From Mumia sp. zg.B17 (GTDB lineage Bacteria > Actinomycetota > Actinomycetes > Propionibacteriales > Nocardioidaceae): a stretch of DNA of 64,000 bases. Below are positions 43,871 through 55,300 of this stretch, one piece after another. A program made the position numbers and the translations under genes. Below the pieces are notes generated by a model. The model had not been told where the DNA came from. It saw only the letters and a list, made by a program, of their open reading frames with translations, and ran no database searches. Numbering within the stretch: position 1 is the first letter of the stretch; every line of letters starts with the position of its first letter. The DNA is taken from assembly GCF_019550915.1 (NCBI RefSeq), contig NZ_JAHWCI010000006.1:186001-250000 (forward strand), written 5' to 3'.

Positions 43871-44036
43871 CACCTCCCTTCGCGAGCGCACCGAGAAATC
43901 TCCGCGCACCTTGCGTCCCTGACGCTCGCCCTCGCCCAAGATCGTTGACCGGGACAACCGTGTCGTAAGGGATTCCAACCGTTTCATAACGGCTTGCCAT
44001 CATCGGGCTGCGAACGCCCTCGGCTGTGCTAAAACG

Positions 44037-44051
44037 ATGCAGTTACTGCAT
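44037..44051. promoter_or_regulatory. Palindromic operator-like site upstream of livK
   Basis: ATGCAG-TTA-CTGCAT is a perfect 6-bp inverted repeat 64 bp before GTG 44116, directly after a TGTGCTAAAAC stretch that could be the -10. A repressor site is possible, but the regulator is unknown. The 245-bp region 43871-44115 holds no gene. Confidence 0.3.
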
Positions 44052-44115
44052 GGGACGCACCACCCCCGCCCTCGGCACTTCCGGGGCCGGGCACGACGAA
44101 TCGGAGGACACCACC

Positions 44116-45333
44116 GTGTCTCGTTCCACGAAGGCGCTCGCGCTCGCCGCAGCGCTGGCCCTGGCCCTCGCGGGCTGCGCCAACAACGACGATGGCGACA
44201 ACGGCGACGACAACAACAACGCCGCTCCCGAGCTCGAGGTCCAGACCGCAATCGACGCCCCGGACGATGCCGTCACCCCGGCCGGCGATGGCAAGGCGGA
44301 GTGCCCGGCGACGACCACGCTCGCCTACCTCGGCGCCGAGACCGGCCCCAACGCCCAGCTGGGCATCAACATCCTCAACGGCGTCCAGCTCGCGATCAAC
44401 GAGCACAACGAGGCCAACCCGAACTGCCAGGTCAAGCTGCGCAAGTTCGACACCGAGGGCGACCCGAACAAGGCCACCGGCCCGGTGACGCAGGCGACCA
44501 ACGACGAGAACATCATCGGTGTCGTCGGTCTCCCCTTCTCGGGTGAGTCCAAGGCCACGGGCAACATCTTCGAGCAGGCCGGACTCGTCCACATCACGCC
44601 GTCGGCGACGAACCCGCTGCTGACGACCAACGGCTGGACGACGTTCTTCCGCGGTCTCGGCAACGACAACGTCCAGGGCCCGGCCGTGCCGGTGCTCGCC
44701 GAGAAGCTCGGCGCCGACAAGGTCTACGTCGTCCAGGACGACTCCGACTACGGCATCGGCCTCGCGACCTCCACGACCAAGGCGCTCGGTGACGCCCTCG
44801 TCGGCACCGACAAGGTGACGACGGGCCAGAAGGACTTCTCGGCCACGATCTCCAAGATCCTCGCCGCGAAGCCAGACGCGGTCTTCTACTCGGGCTACTA
44901 CGCCGAGGCGGCACCGTTCAACCAGCAGCTGGTGAGCAAGGGCTACAAGGGCATCTTCATCGGCCCGGACGGCGTCAAGGACGACCAGTTCGTCAAGCAG
45001 GCCGGCGATGCCTCGAGCAACGCCTACTTCACCTGCCCGTGCATCCCCGGTGAGCTGATCACCAGCTTCGCCGACGCCTACAAGGGAGTCTCGAAGGGTG
45101 TCGACCCCGGCACCTACTCGGTCGAGGGCTACGACGCCACGACCGTGCTCCTCGCGGGCATCGATGCCGGCAACACCGACCGCGCCAAGCTGAAGGACTG
45201 GGTCAAGAACTACGACGCCCAGGGCATCAGCAAGACCTTCAAGTGGGACGAGACCGGTGAGCTCACCGAGCTTCCCGTCTACGGCTACAAGGTGCAGGAC
45301 GGCAAGATCGTCTCGGTCGGCGTGATCGAGTAA
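44116..45333 (+). CDS. livK: Branched-chain amino acid ABC transporter, substrate-binding lipoprotein
   Basis: A 405-residue periplasmic-type binding lipoprotein. The signal (KALALAAALALALAGC) ends in lipobox LAGC with Cys21, followed by an Asn/Asp-rich linker and the Peripla_BP_6 domain: LAYLGAETGPNAQLGINILNG, then GVVGLPFSGESKATGNIFEQAGLVHITPSATNP, a block that binds the amino-acid backbone. It captures Leu, Ile or Val (or related amides) for the LivHMGF importer encoded downstream. Start GTG 44116 follows GGAGG by about 8 nt. A terminator after it would allow higher expression of the binding protein than of the channel. Confidence 0.94.
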   Translation: MSRSTKALALAAALALALAGCANNDDGDNGDDNNNAAPELEVQTAIDAPDDAVTPAGDGKAECPATTTLAYLGAETGPNAQLGINILNGVQLAINEHNEANPNCQVKLRKFDTEGDPNKATGPVTQATNDENIIGVVGLPFSGESKATGNIFEQAGLVHITPSATNPLLTTNGWTTFFRGLGNDNVQGPAVPVLAEKLGADKVYVVQDDSDYGIGLATSTTKALGDALVGTDKVTTGQKDFSATISKILAAKPDAVFYSGYYAEAAPFNQQLVSKGYKGIFIGPDGVKDDQFVKQAGDASSNAYFTCPCIPGELITSFADAYKGVSKGVDPGTYSVEGYDATTVLLAGIDAGNTDRAKLKDWVKNYDAQGISKTFKWDETGELTELPVYGYKVQDGKIVSVGVIE

Positions 45334-45352
45334 CAACCGACTGCCCAACGGA

Positions 45353-45381
45353 GGGGGTCCGTCTGATCCAGACGGGCCCCC
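45353..45381 (+). terminator. Internal terminator / attenuator between livK and livH
   Basis: A 12-bp stem (GGGGGTCCGTCT with AGACGGGCCCCC, one G-T pair) with a 5-nt loop, followed by TTTCT. Located 20 bp after the livK stop and 35 bp before livH, it should let part of the transcripts end after livK. Confidence 0.7.
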
Positions 45382-45415
45382 TTTCTGCCCCTTCCGACTC
45401 CCAAAAGGAGCCCTA

Positions 45416-46386
45416 GTGGACCAGTGGATCACCCTCGACTGGGAGGCACTGGGCGCGAACTTCTGGAGCGCGACCGTCGACGGACTCACGTTCGGCGGCA
45501 TCTACGCACTCGTCGCGCTCGGGTACACGCTCGTGTACGGCGTTCTCAACCTCATCAACTTCGCGCACTCCGAAGTCTTCATCGTCGGTGCGTACGCGAT
45601 CGTCTTCACCCTCACGTCCCTCGGCTTCGGCCCTTCCGTCCCGAACCTCGCCTGGTACGCGATCGCAGCGAACCTGCTGCTGGCGGTGGTCTTCGGCATG
45701 CTCGCGTCCGCCATCACAGCCTTCATCGTCGAACGGGTGGCCTACAAACCACTGCGTGACAAGGGCGCGCCACGGCTCGTCTTCCTGATCTCCGCGATCG
45801 GCATGTCGTTCGTCATCCAGTACCTGATCTTCGTCTGGCGCGGGCCCAACCCCGAGCCGTCGGTGATCATGTTCGAGAACAAGGCGATCTTCGACATCGG
45901 CGGGACGCTGATCTACTTCGACTCGATCCTCATCGTGAGCGCAGCGATCCTCATGATGATCCTGGTCGACCAGTTCATCCGGCGGACCAAGCTGGGTCGA
46001 GGCATCCGCGCTGTCGCGCAGGATCCCGACACGGCCACCCTCATGGGCGTGAACCGCGAGCGGATCATCATCAGCACGTTCATCATCGGTGGCCTCCTCG
46101 CCGGTGTGGCAGCGCTCTTCTACGTCATGAAGGTGCCGTCGGGCGTCCTCTACCTCGGTGGCTTCCTCCTCGGGGTCAAGGCGTTCACTGCGGCAGTCCT
46201 CGGCGGCATCGGCAACGTCCGGGGAGCACTCCTCGGCGGGCTGCTGCTCGGACTGATCGGCAACTACGGGCAGATCCTGCTCGGGAGCGCGCAGTGGACC
46301 GACGTCGTCTGCTTCGTCGTCCTGATCGTCGTCCTGATGGTCCGACCGGAAGGCATCCTCGGGAGCAACCTCGGAAAGGTGAGGGC

Positions 46387-46390
<4 letters not shown>
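45416..46390 (+). CDS. livH: Branched-chain amino acid ABC transporter permease LivH
   Basis: A 324-residue membrane channel subunit with about eight helices. The family block GLTFGGIYALVALGYTLVYGVLNLINFAHSEVFIVGAY (residues about 23-60) and the cytoplasmic EAA-like loop TKLGRGIRAVAQDPDTATLMGVN near residue 195 that contacts the ATPase are visible. With LivM it forms the pore. Start GTG 45416 follows AAAAGGAG. Its stop overlaps the livM start by 4 bp. Confidence 0.95.
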
Positions 46391-47555
<1,165 letters not shown>

Positions 47556-47559
<4 letters not shown>

Positions 47560-48434
47560 CCGACAAGCTCACTCCCCCGTCGGCCACCCCGAAGCCGGAC
47601 GCCCCGCCGCCGCTCGACTCCGAGGTGGCCCAGCTCGCTGCTCCGGAGCGCGAGATCGCCGTCGAGGTCGGGGACAAACTGGTCGAGATCCAGAACCTCA
47701 CGATGCGCTTCGGCGGACTCACGGCGCTCGACGACGTGTCGTTCGACATCAAGCGCGGAGAGATCCTGGGTCTCATCGGTCCCAACGGTGCCGGCAAGAC
47801 CACGTGCTTCAACGCGATGACCGGCGTCTACCGCCCCACCGAGGGCCAGGTGCTCCTCGAGGGCGAGGCGATCGGCCGACGCAAGCAGCACAAGATCACG
47901 AGGCTCGGCATCGCGCGGACCTTCCAGAACGTCCGCCTGTTCGGCGAGATGACGGCTCTGGAGAACGTCGTCGTCGGTCTCGACGCCCGGCACAAGGTGG
48001 GTGTCTGGGGCTCGCTGTTCCGTACCCCGCGGCTCTACCGCGAGGAGAAGGAGGCCATCGACCGCGGCATGGCGCTGCTCGAGTTCGTGGGCATCGCCGA
48101 CAAGGCGATGGACCAGGCGAGCGCTCTCCCGTACGGCTACCAGCGCCGGCTCGAGATCGCCCGCGCGCTGGCGACCGACCCCAAGCTGCTGTGCCTGGAC
48201 GAGCCGGCGGCAGGCTTCAACCCTGCCGAGAAGGAAGAGCTCATGGAGCTCATCCGGACCATCCGCGACGACGGCTACACGGTGCTGCTCATCGAGCACG
48301 ACATGCGGCTCGTGATGGGGGTGACCGACCGGATCGTGGTCCTGGAGTTCGGCAAGAAGATCGCCGACGGGCTCCCCAAGGACATCCGTAACGACCCGAC
48401 GGTCATCGCCGCCTACCTCGGAGAGGAAGACTGA
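47556..48434 (+). CDS. livG: Branched-chain amino acid ABC transporter ATP-binding protein LivG
   Basis: A 292-residue ABC ATPase. Walker [10 protein letters not shown] is near residue 73, the signature is in the form [13 protein letters not shown] near 197, Walker B is [13 protein letters not shown], and the H-loop is IEHDMRLVM. The N-terminal 40 residues are a Pro/Glu-rich extension not usual in LivG. It powers LivHM. GTG 47556 overlaps the livM stop (GTGA). Confidence 0.95.
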
Positions 48435-48435
48435 C

Positions 48436-49149
48436 GTGGCGTTGCTCGAGATCAACGACGTCTCTGTCCACTATGGACGCATCCAGGCGCTGCACGGCAT
48501 CTCGCTGACCGTCGACGAGGGTGAGATCGTCACCCTCATCGGCGCGAACGGTGCCGGCAAGACCACGACGATGCGCGCGCTCGCCGGGCTGCTGAGCCTG
48601 TCCTCCGGCACCGTGATGTTCGAGGGCGAGGACATCTCCAAGCTCGCGGGCCACAAGCGCGTCGTGCGTGGCATCTCCCTCACGCCGGAGGGTCGAGGCA
48701 TCTTCCCCGCGATGACGGTGCGCGAGAACCTCGAGATGGGGACGTACGCGCTCAAGGAGCGTGACACGGTCAACGAGAGCTTCGACCGGGTCTTCGACCT
48801 GTTCCCTCGGCTCAAGGAGCGGGAGACCCAGGCGGGAGGCACGTTGTCCGGCGGCGAGCAGCAGATGCTCGCCATCGGGCGCGCCCTGATGGGCCGACCC
48901 AAGGTGCTGCTGCTCGACGAGCCCTCCATGGGACTGGCGCCGCAGTTCATCCGGCAGATCTTCTCGATCATCTCGCAGGTGAACGAGCAGGGCATCACGG
49001 TGCTGCTCGTGGAGCAGAACGCCAACCAGGCGCTCAGCCGTGCCGACCGGGCGTACGTGCTGGAGACGGGACGGATCACGCGCTCGGGCACCGGCCCCGA
49101 GCTGCTGGCCGACCCGGCCGTCAAGGAGGCCTACCTCGGCGTCGCCTGA
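48436..49149 (+). CDS. livF: Branched-chain amino acid ABC transporter ATP-binding protein LivF
   Basis: A 237-residue second ABC ATPase of the importer. Walker A GANGAGKTT is near residue 36, the signature LSGGEQQMLAIGRALM near 136, Walker B VLLLDEPSMGLAP and the switch His replaced by Gln in VEQNANQAL, as usual for LivF. GTG 48436 lies one base after the livG stop, so the five liv genes form one operon (livKHMGF), closed by the strong hairpin at 49164-49208. Confidence 0.95.
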   Translation: MALLEINDVSVHYGRIQALHGISLTVDEGEIVTLIGANGAGKTTTMRALAGLLSLSSGTVMFEGEDISKLAGHKRVVRGISLTPEGRGIFPAMTVRENLEMGTYALKERDTVNESFDRVFDLFPRLKERETQAGGTLSGGEQQMLAIGRALMGRPKVLLLDEPSMGLAPQFIRQIFSIISQVNEQGITVLLVEQNANQALSRADRAYVLETGRITRSGTGPELLADPAVKEAYLGVA

Positions 49150-49163
49150 GCGCCGTCGCCGTA

Positions 49164-49208
49164 CGACGAAGCCGGCCCACTCCCTCTCGGGGTGGGCCGG
49201 CTTCGTCG
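49164..49208. terminator. Bidirectional terminator of livF and pyk
   Basis: A perfect 17-bp inverted repeat (CGACGAAGCCGGCCCAC and its complement) with an 11-nt loop, lying between convergent genes. Confidence 0.88.
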
Positions 49209-49235
49209 TGGCAGGAGTCCGCGCGCGCGGCGACG

Positions 49236-50693
49236 CTAGTCGCGGACGAGCCGTGTCGTGTACGCCGGGGAGATGCCCTTGATCGCGTCGCCCATCCGGT
49301 GGATCCGCAGGGCGTTCGTGGAGCCGGCGATCCCCGGCGGGCTGCCGGCCACGATGACGACCTCCTCGCCCTCCGAGCACTGACCGATGGCGAGCAGCGC
49401 ACGGTCGACCTGGAGCACCATCATGTCGGTGTGCTCGACCTCGGGCACCAGGAAGGTCTGGACTCCCCACGACAGCGCGAGCTGGTTGCGGACGACCGGG
49501 TCCGGGGTGAAGGCGAGGACCGGCACCGTCGACCGGTAGCGGGTCATGCGCCGGGCGCTGTCACCCGACGTCGTGAACGCGCAGAGATATCTGGCACCGA
49601 TGCTCTGTGCCACACCCGCCGCCGCACGGCCGATGACGCCGCTGCGGGTCCGGGGGTCCCAGTGGTACGCCGCCATCCGCGGGAGCCCGTGCTCCTCGGT
49701 GCTCTCGACGATCCGCGCCATCGTGCGGACGGTCTCCATGGGGAACTCCCCCACGCTCGTCTCGCCCGACAGCATCACGGCGTCGGCACCGTCGAGGACG
49801 GCGTTGGCGACGTCGGAGGCCTCGGCTCGTGTCGGCCGCGGAGCCGAGATCATCGACTCGAGCATCTGCGTGGCGACGATCACCGGCTTGGCGTTGCGCC
49901 GAGCCTTCTCGACGATCAGCTTCTGGACGATCGGGACGTCCTCCAGCGGCAGCTCGACACCGAGGTCGCCTCGCGCGACCATGATGCCGTCGAAGGCATT
50001 CATGATCTCGTCGAGGTTCTCGACGGCCTGGGGCTTCTCGATCTTGGCGATGACCGGTCGGCGGACGCCCACCTCGTCCATGATCGCGCGGACGTCGTCG
50101 GCGTCCGCGCCGTGGCGGACGAACGACAGCGCGATGAAGTCGACGCCGGCGCGCAACGCCCACCGGAGGTCGTCACGGTCCTTCTCGGAGAGAGCGGGCA
50201 CGCTCACGGTCACGCCAGGCAGGTTGATGCCCTTGTTGTCGCTGAGCAGGCCGGGCACCTCGCACTCGGTGACGACGTCCTTGTCCGTCACCTCCGTCGC
50301 GCGCAGACGCACCTTGCCGTCGTCGATGAGGATCGCGTCGCCCGGATTGACGTCGCCGGTCAGCCCGGCGTACGTCGTCGAGCACCGGTGCTGGTCACCG
50401 ACGACGTCCTCGACGGTGATCGTGAACGAGTCACCGACCGCGAGCGGGACCGGCCCGGAGCCAAACCGACCGAGGCGGATCTTGGGGCCCTGGAGGTCGG
50501 CCAGGATCGCGATGGGCTCCCCGTGTACCTCTGCGGCGTTGCGGATCCAGGCGAACGAACGATCGTGGGTCGCGTGGTCGGCGTGGCTCAGGTTGAGGCG
50601 GGCGACGTTCATGCCTGCTTCTGCCAGCTCGAGGATCTTCTCCTCCGACCAGACGGCGGGACCGATGGTGCAGACGATCTTTGCTCTACGCAC
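49236..50693 (-). CDS. pyk: Pyruvate kinase
   Basis: A 485-residue glycolytic enzyme converting phosphoenolpyruvate and ADP to pyruvate and ATP. Visible segments are RRAKIVCTIGP at the start, MNVARLNLSH, LADLQGPKIRLG, the catalytic VIAKIEKPQAVENLDEI, MVARGDLGVELP, ATQMLESMI and DGADAVMLSGETSVGEFP, then the C-terminal allosteric domain from about residue 340. GTG 50693 is favoured over GTG 50696 because a -10 hexamer ends 6 nt before it. It is convergent with livF and preceded by a 185-bp region carrying palindromes. Confidence 0.95.
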   Translation of the reverse strand: MRRAKIVCTIGPAVWSEEKILELAEAGMNVARLNLSHADHATHDRSFAWIRNAAEVHGEPIAILADLQGPKIRLGRFGSGPVPLAVGDSFTITVEDVVGDQHRCSTTYAGLTGDVNPGDAILIDDGKVRLRATEVTDKDVVTECEVPGLLSDNKGINLPGVTVSVPALSEKDRDDLRWALRAGVDFIALSFVRHGADADDVRAIMDEVGVRRPVIAKIEKPQAVENLDEIMNAFDGIMVARGDLGVELPLEDVPIVQKLIVEKARRNAKPVIVATQMLESMISAPRPTRAEASDVANAVLDGADAVMLSGETSVGEFPMETVRTMARIVESTEEHGLPRMAAYHWDPRTRSGVIGRAAAGVAQSIGARYLCAFTTSGDSARRMTRYRSTVPVLAFTPDPVVRNQLALSWGVQTFLVPEVEHTDMMVLQVDRALLAIGQCSEGEEVVIVAGSPPGIAGSTNALRIHRMGDAIKGISPAYTTRLVRD

Positions 50694-50699
50694 CACTCA

Positions 50700-50705
50700 A
50701 CCCTA
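50700..50705 (-). promoter_or_regulatory. -10 element of pyk (leaderless)
   Basis: Minus-strand TAGGGT ends 6 nt before GTG 50693. Confidence 0.4.
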
Positions 50706-50749
50706 GAGCGCACCCCCAGGACCACGCGACCCGACCCGCGATATTTGTT

Positions 50750-50775
50750 GTTCGAAAATCAGAATTCTGTCGAAC
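50750..50775. promoter_or_regulatory. AT-rich nested palindrome upstream of pyk
   Basis: GTTCGA (50750-50755) and TCGAAC (50770-50775) flank the perfect palindrome CAGAATTCTG (50760-50769). The local AT-richness is unusual here. It could be an operator for pyk, 57-82 bp upstream of its start. Confidence 0.35.
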
Positions 50776-50800
50776 GGCGGCCCCACGGCAGGGCCGCGTT

Positions 50801-50864
50801 CCCGATGTGGGCAGTTGGACACGAAACCGGGTACGGGATTCCGTGATGAACTGCCCACATCGGG
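50801..50864 (-). terminator. Long hairpin downstream of gltD
   Basis: Perfect 16-bp arms CCCGATGTGGGCAGTT (50801-50816) and complement (50849-50864) enclose a 32-nt loop. It starts 15 bp past the gltD stop. The loop is unusually large for a simple terminator, and a processed 3' RNA or protein site is possible. Confidence 0.55.
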
Positions 50865-50878
50865 GACGAGAGGTCCGC

Positions 50879-52345
50879 TCAGACGACGAGGGGCCGCTCG
50901 GTCGGCCGGATCGGCGACGGCAGCGTGGTGGCGCCGTTCAGGTAGGCATCCACGCCCGCGGCGCAGGACCGGCCTTCGGCCAGGGCCCAGACGATCAGCG
51001 ACTGCCCGCGGCCGGCGTCGCCGGCGACGAAGACCCCGTCGACCGACGTCATGTAGGACGCGTCCCGCGACACGTTGCCACGCTCGTCGAGCCCGACACC
51101 GAGCTGCGAGACGACTCCGTCGGTCTCCGGGCCGGTGAAGCCCATCGCCAGCAGCACCAGCTGCGCGGGGATCTCACGGACGCTCCCCTCGACCTCCTGG
51201 AACCGGCCGTCGACCAGCTCGACCTCGACCATCCTCAGCGCGCGGACATTGCCCTCGTCGTCGCCGAGGAACTCCTGCGTGGAGACGGCGTAGACACGCT
51301 CGCCACCCTCCTCGTGGGCCGAGGCCACCCGGTAGGTCATCGGGTACGTCGGCCACGGCTGGTGGCCGGGTCGCTCCTCGGCCGGACGGGGCATGATCTC
51401 GAGCTGGGTGATCGAGCGAGCCTGCTGCCGGATCGCGGTCCCGAGGCAGTCCGCGCCGGTGTCGCCGCCACCGATGATGACGACGTCCTTGCCCTCGGCC
51501 GTCACCTGTCCCTCGACCGACTCGCCGAGCGCCACCCGGTTGGCCTGCGGGAGATAGTCCATCGCCTGGTGGATCCCTCCGAGCTCACGTCCCACCGTGG
51601 GAAGGTCCCGGCGCACCGTCGCACCGGTGGCGAGCACCACGGCGTCGTAGCGGTCGCGAAGCTCGTCGCCGGTGATGTCGGCACCGACCGCCACCCCGTT
51701 GCGGAAGATGGTGCCCTCAGCCGTCATCTGCTCGATGCGGCGGTCGAGGACAGCCTTCTCCATCTTGAACTCGGGGATCCCGTAGCGGAGCAGACCACCA
51801 GGGCGGTCGTCACGCTCGTACACGGCGACCGTGTGGCCGGCCCGCGTCAGCTGCTGGGCGACGGCCAGGCCGGCCGGTCCGGAGCCGACCACCGCGACCG
51901 TCCGACCCGTCAGCCACTCCGGCGGCTCGGGCACGACACGACCGTCGTCCCAGGCGCGGTCGATGATCGAGACCTCGACGTTCTTGATCGTCACGGCGTC
52001 GCGGTTGATCCCGACGACGCAGGCGGTCTCGCACGGTGCCGGGCACAGGCGTCCGGTGAACTCCGGGAAGTTGTTCGTCGCGTGCAGCCGCGAGAGCGCC
52101 TCGTTCCAGTCGTCGCGCCAGACGAGGTCGTTCCACTCCGGGATCAGGTTGCCCAGCGGACAGCCGGAGTGGCAGAACGGGATGCCGCAGTCCATGCAGC
52201 GTCCCGCCTGCTGCGTGATGATCGGCAGGAGGGCACGCCCCGGGCTGCCCGGATAGACCTCTTTCCAGTCGTGGATCCGGTCTCCGACCGGACGGCGCGG
52301 CGCGACCTCGCGCGGCGTGTTCATGAAACCCTTCGGATCAGCCAC
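50879..52345 (-). CDS. gltD: Glutamate synthase (NADPH) small subunit
   Basis: A 488-residue flavoprotein that passes electrons from NADPH through FAD to the large subunit. The N-terminal iron-sulfur segment has [17 protein letters not shown] near residue 50 and CPAPCETAC near 100. The FAD site is [17 protein letters not shown] near 150, and the NADPH site [20 protein letters not shown] near 285. The C-terminal [22 protein letters not shown] closes the FAD fold. Start GTG 52345 lies 8 bp inside the end of gltB, so the two subunits are translationally coupled. Confidence 0.95.
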   Translation of the reverse strand: MADPKGFMNTPREVAPRRPVGDRIHDWKEVYPGSPGRALLPIITQQAGRCMDCGIPFCHSGCPLGNLIPEWNDLVWRDDWNEALSRLHATNNFPEFTGRLCPAPCETACVVGINRDAVTIKNVEVSIIDRAWDDGRVVPEPPEWLTGRTVAVVGSGPAGLAVAQQLTRAGHTVAVYERDDRPGGLLRYGIPEFKMEKAVLDRRIEQMTAEGTIFRNGVAVGADITGDELRDRYDAVVLATGATVRRDLPTVGRELGGIHQAMDYLPQANRVALGESVEGQVTAEGKDVVIIGGGDTGADCLGTAIRQQARSITQLEIMPRPAEERPGHQPWPTYPMTYRVASAHEEGGERVYAVSTQEFLGDDEGNVRALRMVEVELVDGRFQEVEGSVREIPAQLVLLAMGFTGPETDGVVSQLGVGLDERGNVSRDASYMTSVDGVFVAGDAGRGQSLIVWALAEGRSCAAGVDAYLNGATTLPSPIRPTERPLVV

Positions 52346-55300
52346 GGATCGCTGCCTCCATCATCGCTGCGGTGGTCTCGTCCTCGCCGAGACCGGCCTC
52401 CTCGGCTGCGGCTCGCGCCTGCAGCACCCTGCGGTAGTCCATCGGCATCACCTCGGAGAAGCGTGCCAGCGCGGTCTCCCAGTCGGCCAGCAGCGCCGCT
52501 GCCACCTCCGAGCCGGTCTCCTCGGCATGGCGCGTCACGAGTGCCTTGAGCTCGTCGGGCGCACCGACCTCGTGGACCTCGACCAGCTCACGGTTGACGA
52601 GGTCGGGGTCGAGGTCGAGGACGTACGCGACTCCCCCGCTCATGCCCGCCGCGACGTTGCGGCCGGTGCTGCCGAGGATCACCACGCGGCCACCGGTCAT
52701 GTACTCGCAGGCGTGGTCGCCGACGCCCTCGACGACCGCGGTCGCTCCCGAGTTGCGGACGCAGAACCGCTCGCCGGCGCGTCCGCGGACGAAGATCTCG
52801 CCGCTGGTGGCGCCGTACCCGATGACGTTGCCGGCGATGATCTGCTCCTCGGCGGCGAACCGCGCCTCACGGGGAGGACGGATCACGAGGCGCCCGCCGG
52901 ACAGGCCCTTGCCCACGTAGTCGTTGCCGTCACCCTCGAGCCGCAGCGTGATGCCGCGAGGGACGAAGGCGCCGAACGACTGACCGGCGGAGCCGGTGAA
53001 CGTGATGTCGATCGTGTCGTCAGGCAGGCCCGCCCCGCGGTAGCGCTTGGTCACCTCGTGGCCGAGCATCGTGCCGACGGTGCGGTTGACGTTGCGGATC
53101 TCCAGCTGGGCCCGCACCGGCTCGCCCCGCTCCAGGGCGTCGGCCGAGAGGGCGATCAGCTCGTTGTCGAGCGCTCGCTCCAGGCCGTGGTCCTGACCGA
53201 CGGTGTGGTGCCGAGGCGTGCCCTCGGGCAGCTCGGGCACGTGCAGGATCGGCGTCAGGTCGAGCCCGCTGGCCTTCCAGTGAGCGATCGCCTCGCGGGT
53301 GTCGAGCATCTCGGCGTGTCCCACGGCCTCCTCGATGGAGCGGAAGCCGAGCGTCGCGAGGTACTCCCGCACCTCCTGCGCGATGTACTCGAAGAAGTTC
53401 ACGACGAACTCCGGCTTGCCCGAGTACATCTTCCGGAGCTCGCGGTTCTGGGTGGCCACGCCCACGGGGCAGGTGTCGAGGTGGCAGACCCGCATCATGA
53501 TGCACCCGGACACCACCAGCGGCGCGGTCGCGAAGCCGAACTCCTCCGCACCGAGCAGCGCGGCGACGACGACGTCGCGTCCGGTCTTGAGCTGGCCGTC
53601 GGCCTGCACGACGATGCGGTCGCGCAGACCGTTGAGCAGCAGCGTCTGCTGGGTCTCCGCGAGGCCCAGCTCCCACGGACCACCGGCGTGCTTCAACGAC
53701 GTCAGCGGGGAAGCACCGGTGCCGCCGTCGTTGCCCGAGATGAGGACGACGTCGGCGTGGGCCTTGGACACACCGGCGGCGACGGTGCCGACGCCGACCT
53801 CCGCGACCAGCTTGACGTGGACCCGCGCCGACGGGTTCGCGTTCTTGAGGTCGTGGATGAGCTGCTTGAGGTCCTCGATCGAGTAGATGTCGTGGTGCGG
53901 GGGCGGCGAGATGAGGCCGACACCGGGCGTGGAGTGGCGCGTCCTCGCGACCCAGGGATAGACCTTGGGCCCCGGCAGCTGACCGCCCTCGCCCGGCTTG
54001 GCGCCCTGGGCCATCTTGATCTGGATGTCGTCGGCGTTGGTGAGGTACTCGGCGGTGACGCCGAACCGGCCCGAGGCGACCTGCTTGATGGCGCTGCGCC
54101 GCTCCGGGTCGTACAGGCGGTCGGGATCCTCGCCGCCCTCACCGGTGTTGGACTTGCCGCCCAGACGGTTCATCGCGATCGCGAGGGTCTCGTGCGCCTC
54201 CTGGCTGATGGAGCCGTACGACATCGCGCCGGTGGAGAACCGCGTGACGATCGCTGAGACCGGCTCGACCTCGTCGACCGGCACCGGCGGGCGGGCGCCC
54301 TCCCTGAGCTTGAGCAGACCGCGCAAGGTCATCAGACGCTCCGACTGGTCGTCGACGCGCTCGGTGTACTGCTTGAAGACGTCGTAGCGACCTGCCCGCG
54401 TGGAGTGCTGGAGCCGGAAGACGGTCTCGGGGTCGAAGAGATGCTCCGCACCTCCACGACGCCACTGGTACTCGCCGCCGACGTCGAGCTGGCGACGCGA
54501 GGCCGAGATGCCCGCCGTCGGGTACGCCTTCGCGTGCCGGGTGCGCACCTCCTCGGCGACGACGTCGAGGTCGATGCCGCCGAGTCGCGACGTCGTCCCG
54601 CTGAAGTAGCGGTCGACGAGCGCGGCGGACAGTCCGACCGCCTCGAAGATCTGCGCGCCCGTGTACGAGGCGACGGTCGAGACGCCCATTTTGGACATCA
54701 CCTTGAGCACCCCCTTGCCGAGGGCATAGCGCAGGTTGGCGACCGCCTTCTCGGGCGTGACACCGTCGATGTAGACGGCGTTGCGGGCGAGATCCTCCGC
54801 AGTCTCGAGCGCGAGGTAGGGATTGACCGCCGACGCGCCGTAGCCGAGCAGCAGGGCGACGTGGTGGACCTCGCGCACGTCGCCGGCCTCGACGAGGAGC
54901 CCCACCCGGGTGCGAGTCTTCTCGCGCACCAGGTGGTGGTGCACGGCGCCGGTCATCAGCAGCGACGGGATCGGCGCGAGCTCGTGGTTGGCGTGCCGGT
55001 CCGACAGGACGATGATGCGCGCGCCGTCGGCGATGGCCGCCGAGACCTCGGTGCACAGCTCGTCGAGCCGTGCGCGCATCGCGTCGGCACCACCGGCGAC
55101 GTCGTACAGGCCACGGACCACGTACGTCGAGAGCCCGGGCATGTTGCCGTGCCGGTTGACGTGGCGGATCTTGGCCAGCTCGTCGTTGGTGATCACCGGG
55201 AACGACATCTGGAGCTGCCGGCACGACGCCGGCGTCGCCTCGAGCAGGTTGCCCTCGGCACCGACCGTGCTCAGCAGCGACGTGACGAGCTCCTCACGGA

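Noticed and set aside
43871-44115. A second tRNA gene after tRNA-Leu
   Set aside because: No cloverleaf arms or T-loop GGTTCGA-type sequence is present in the gap.
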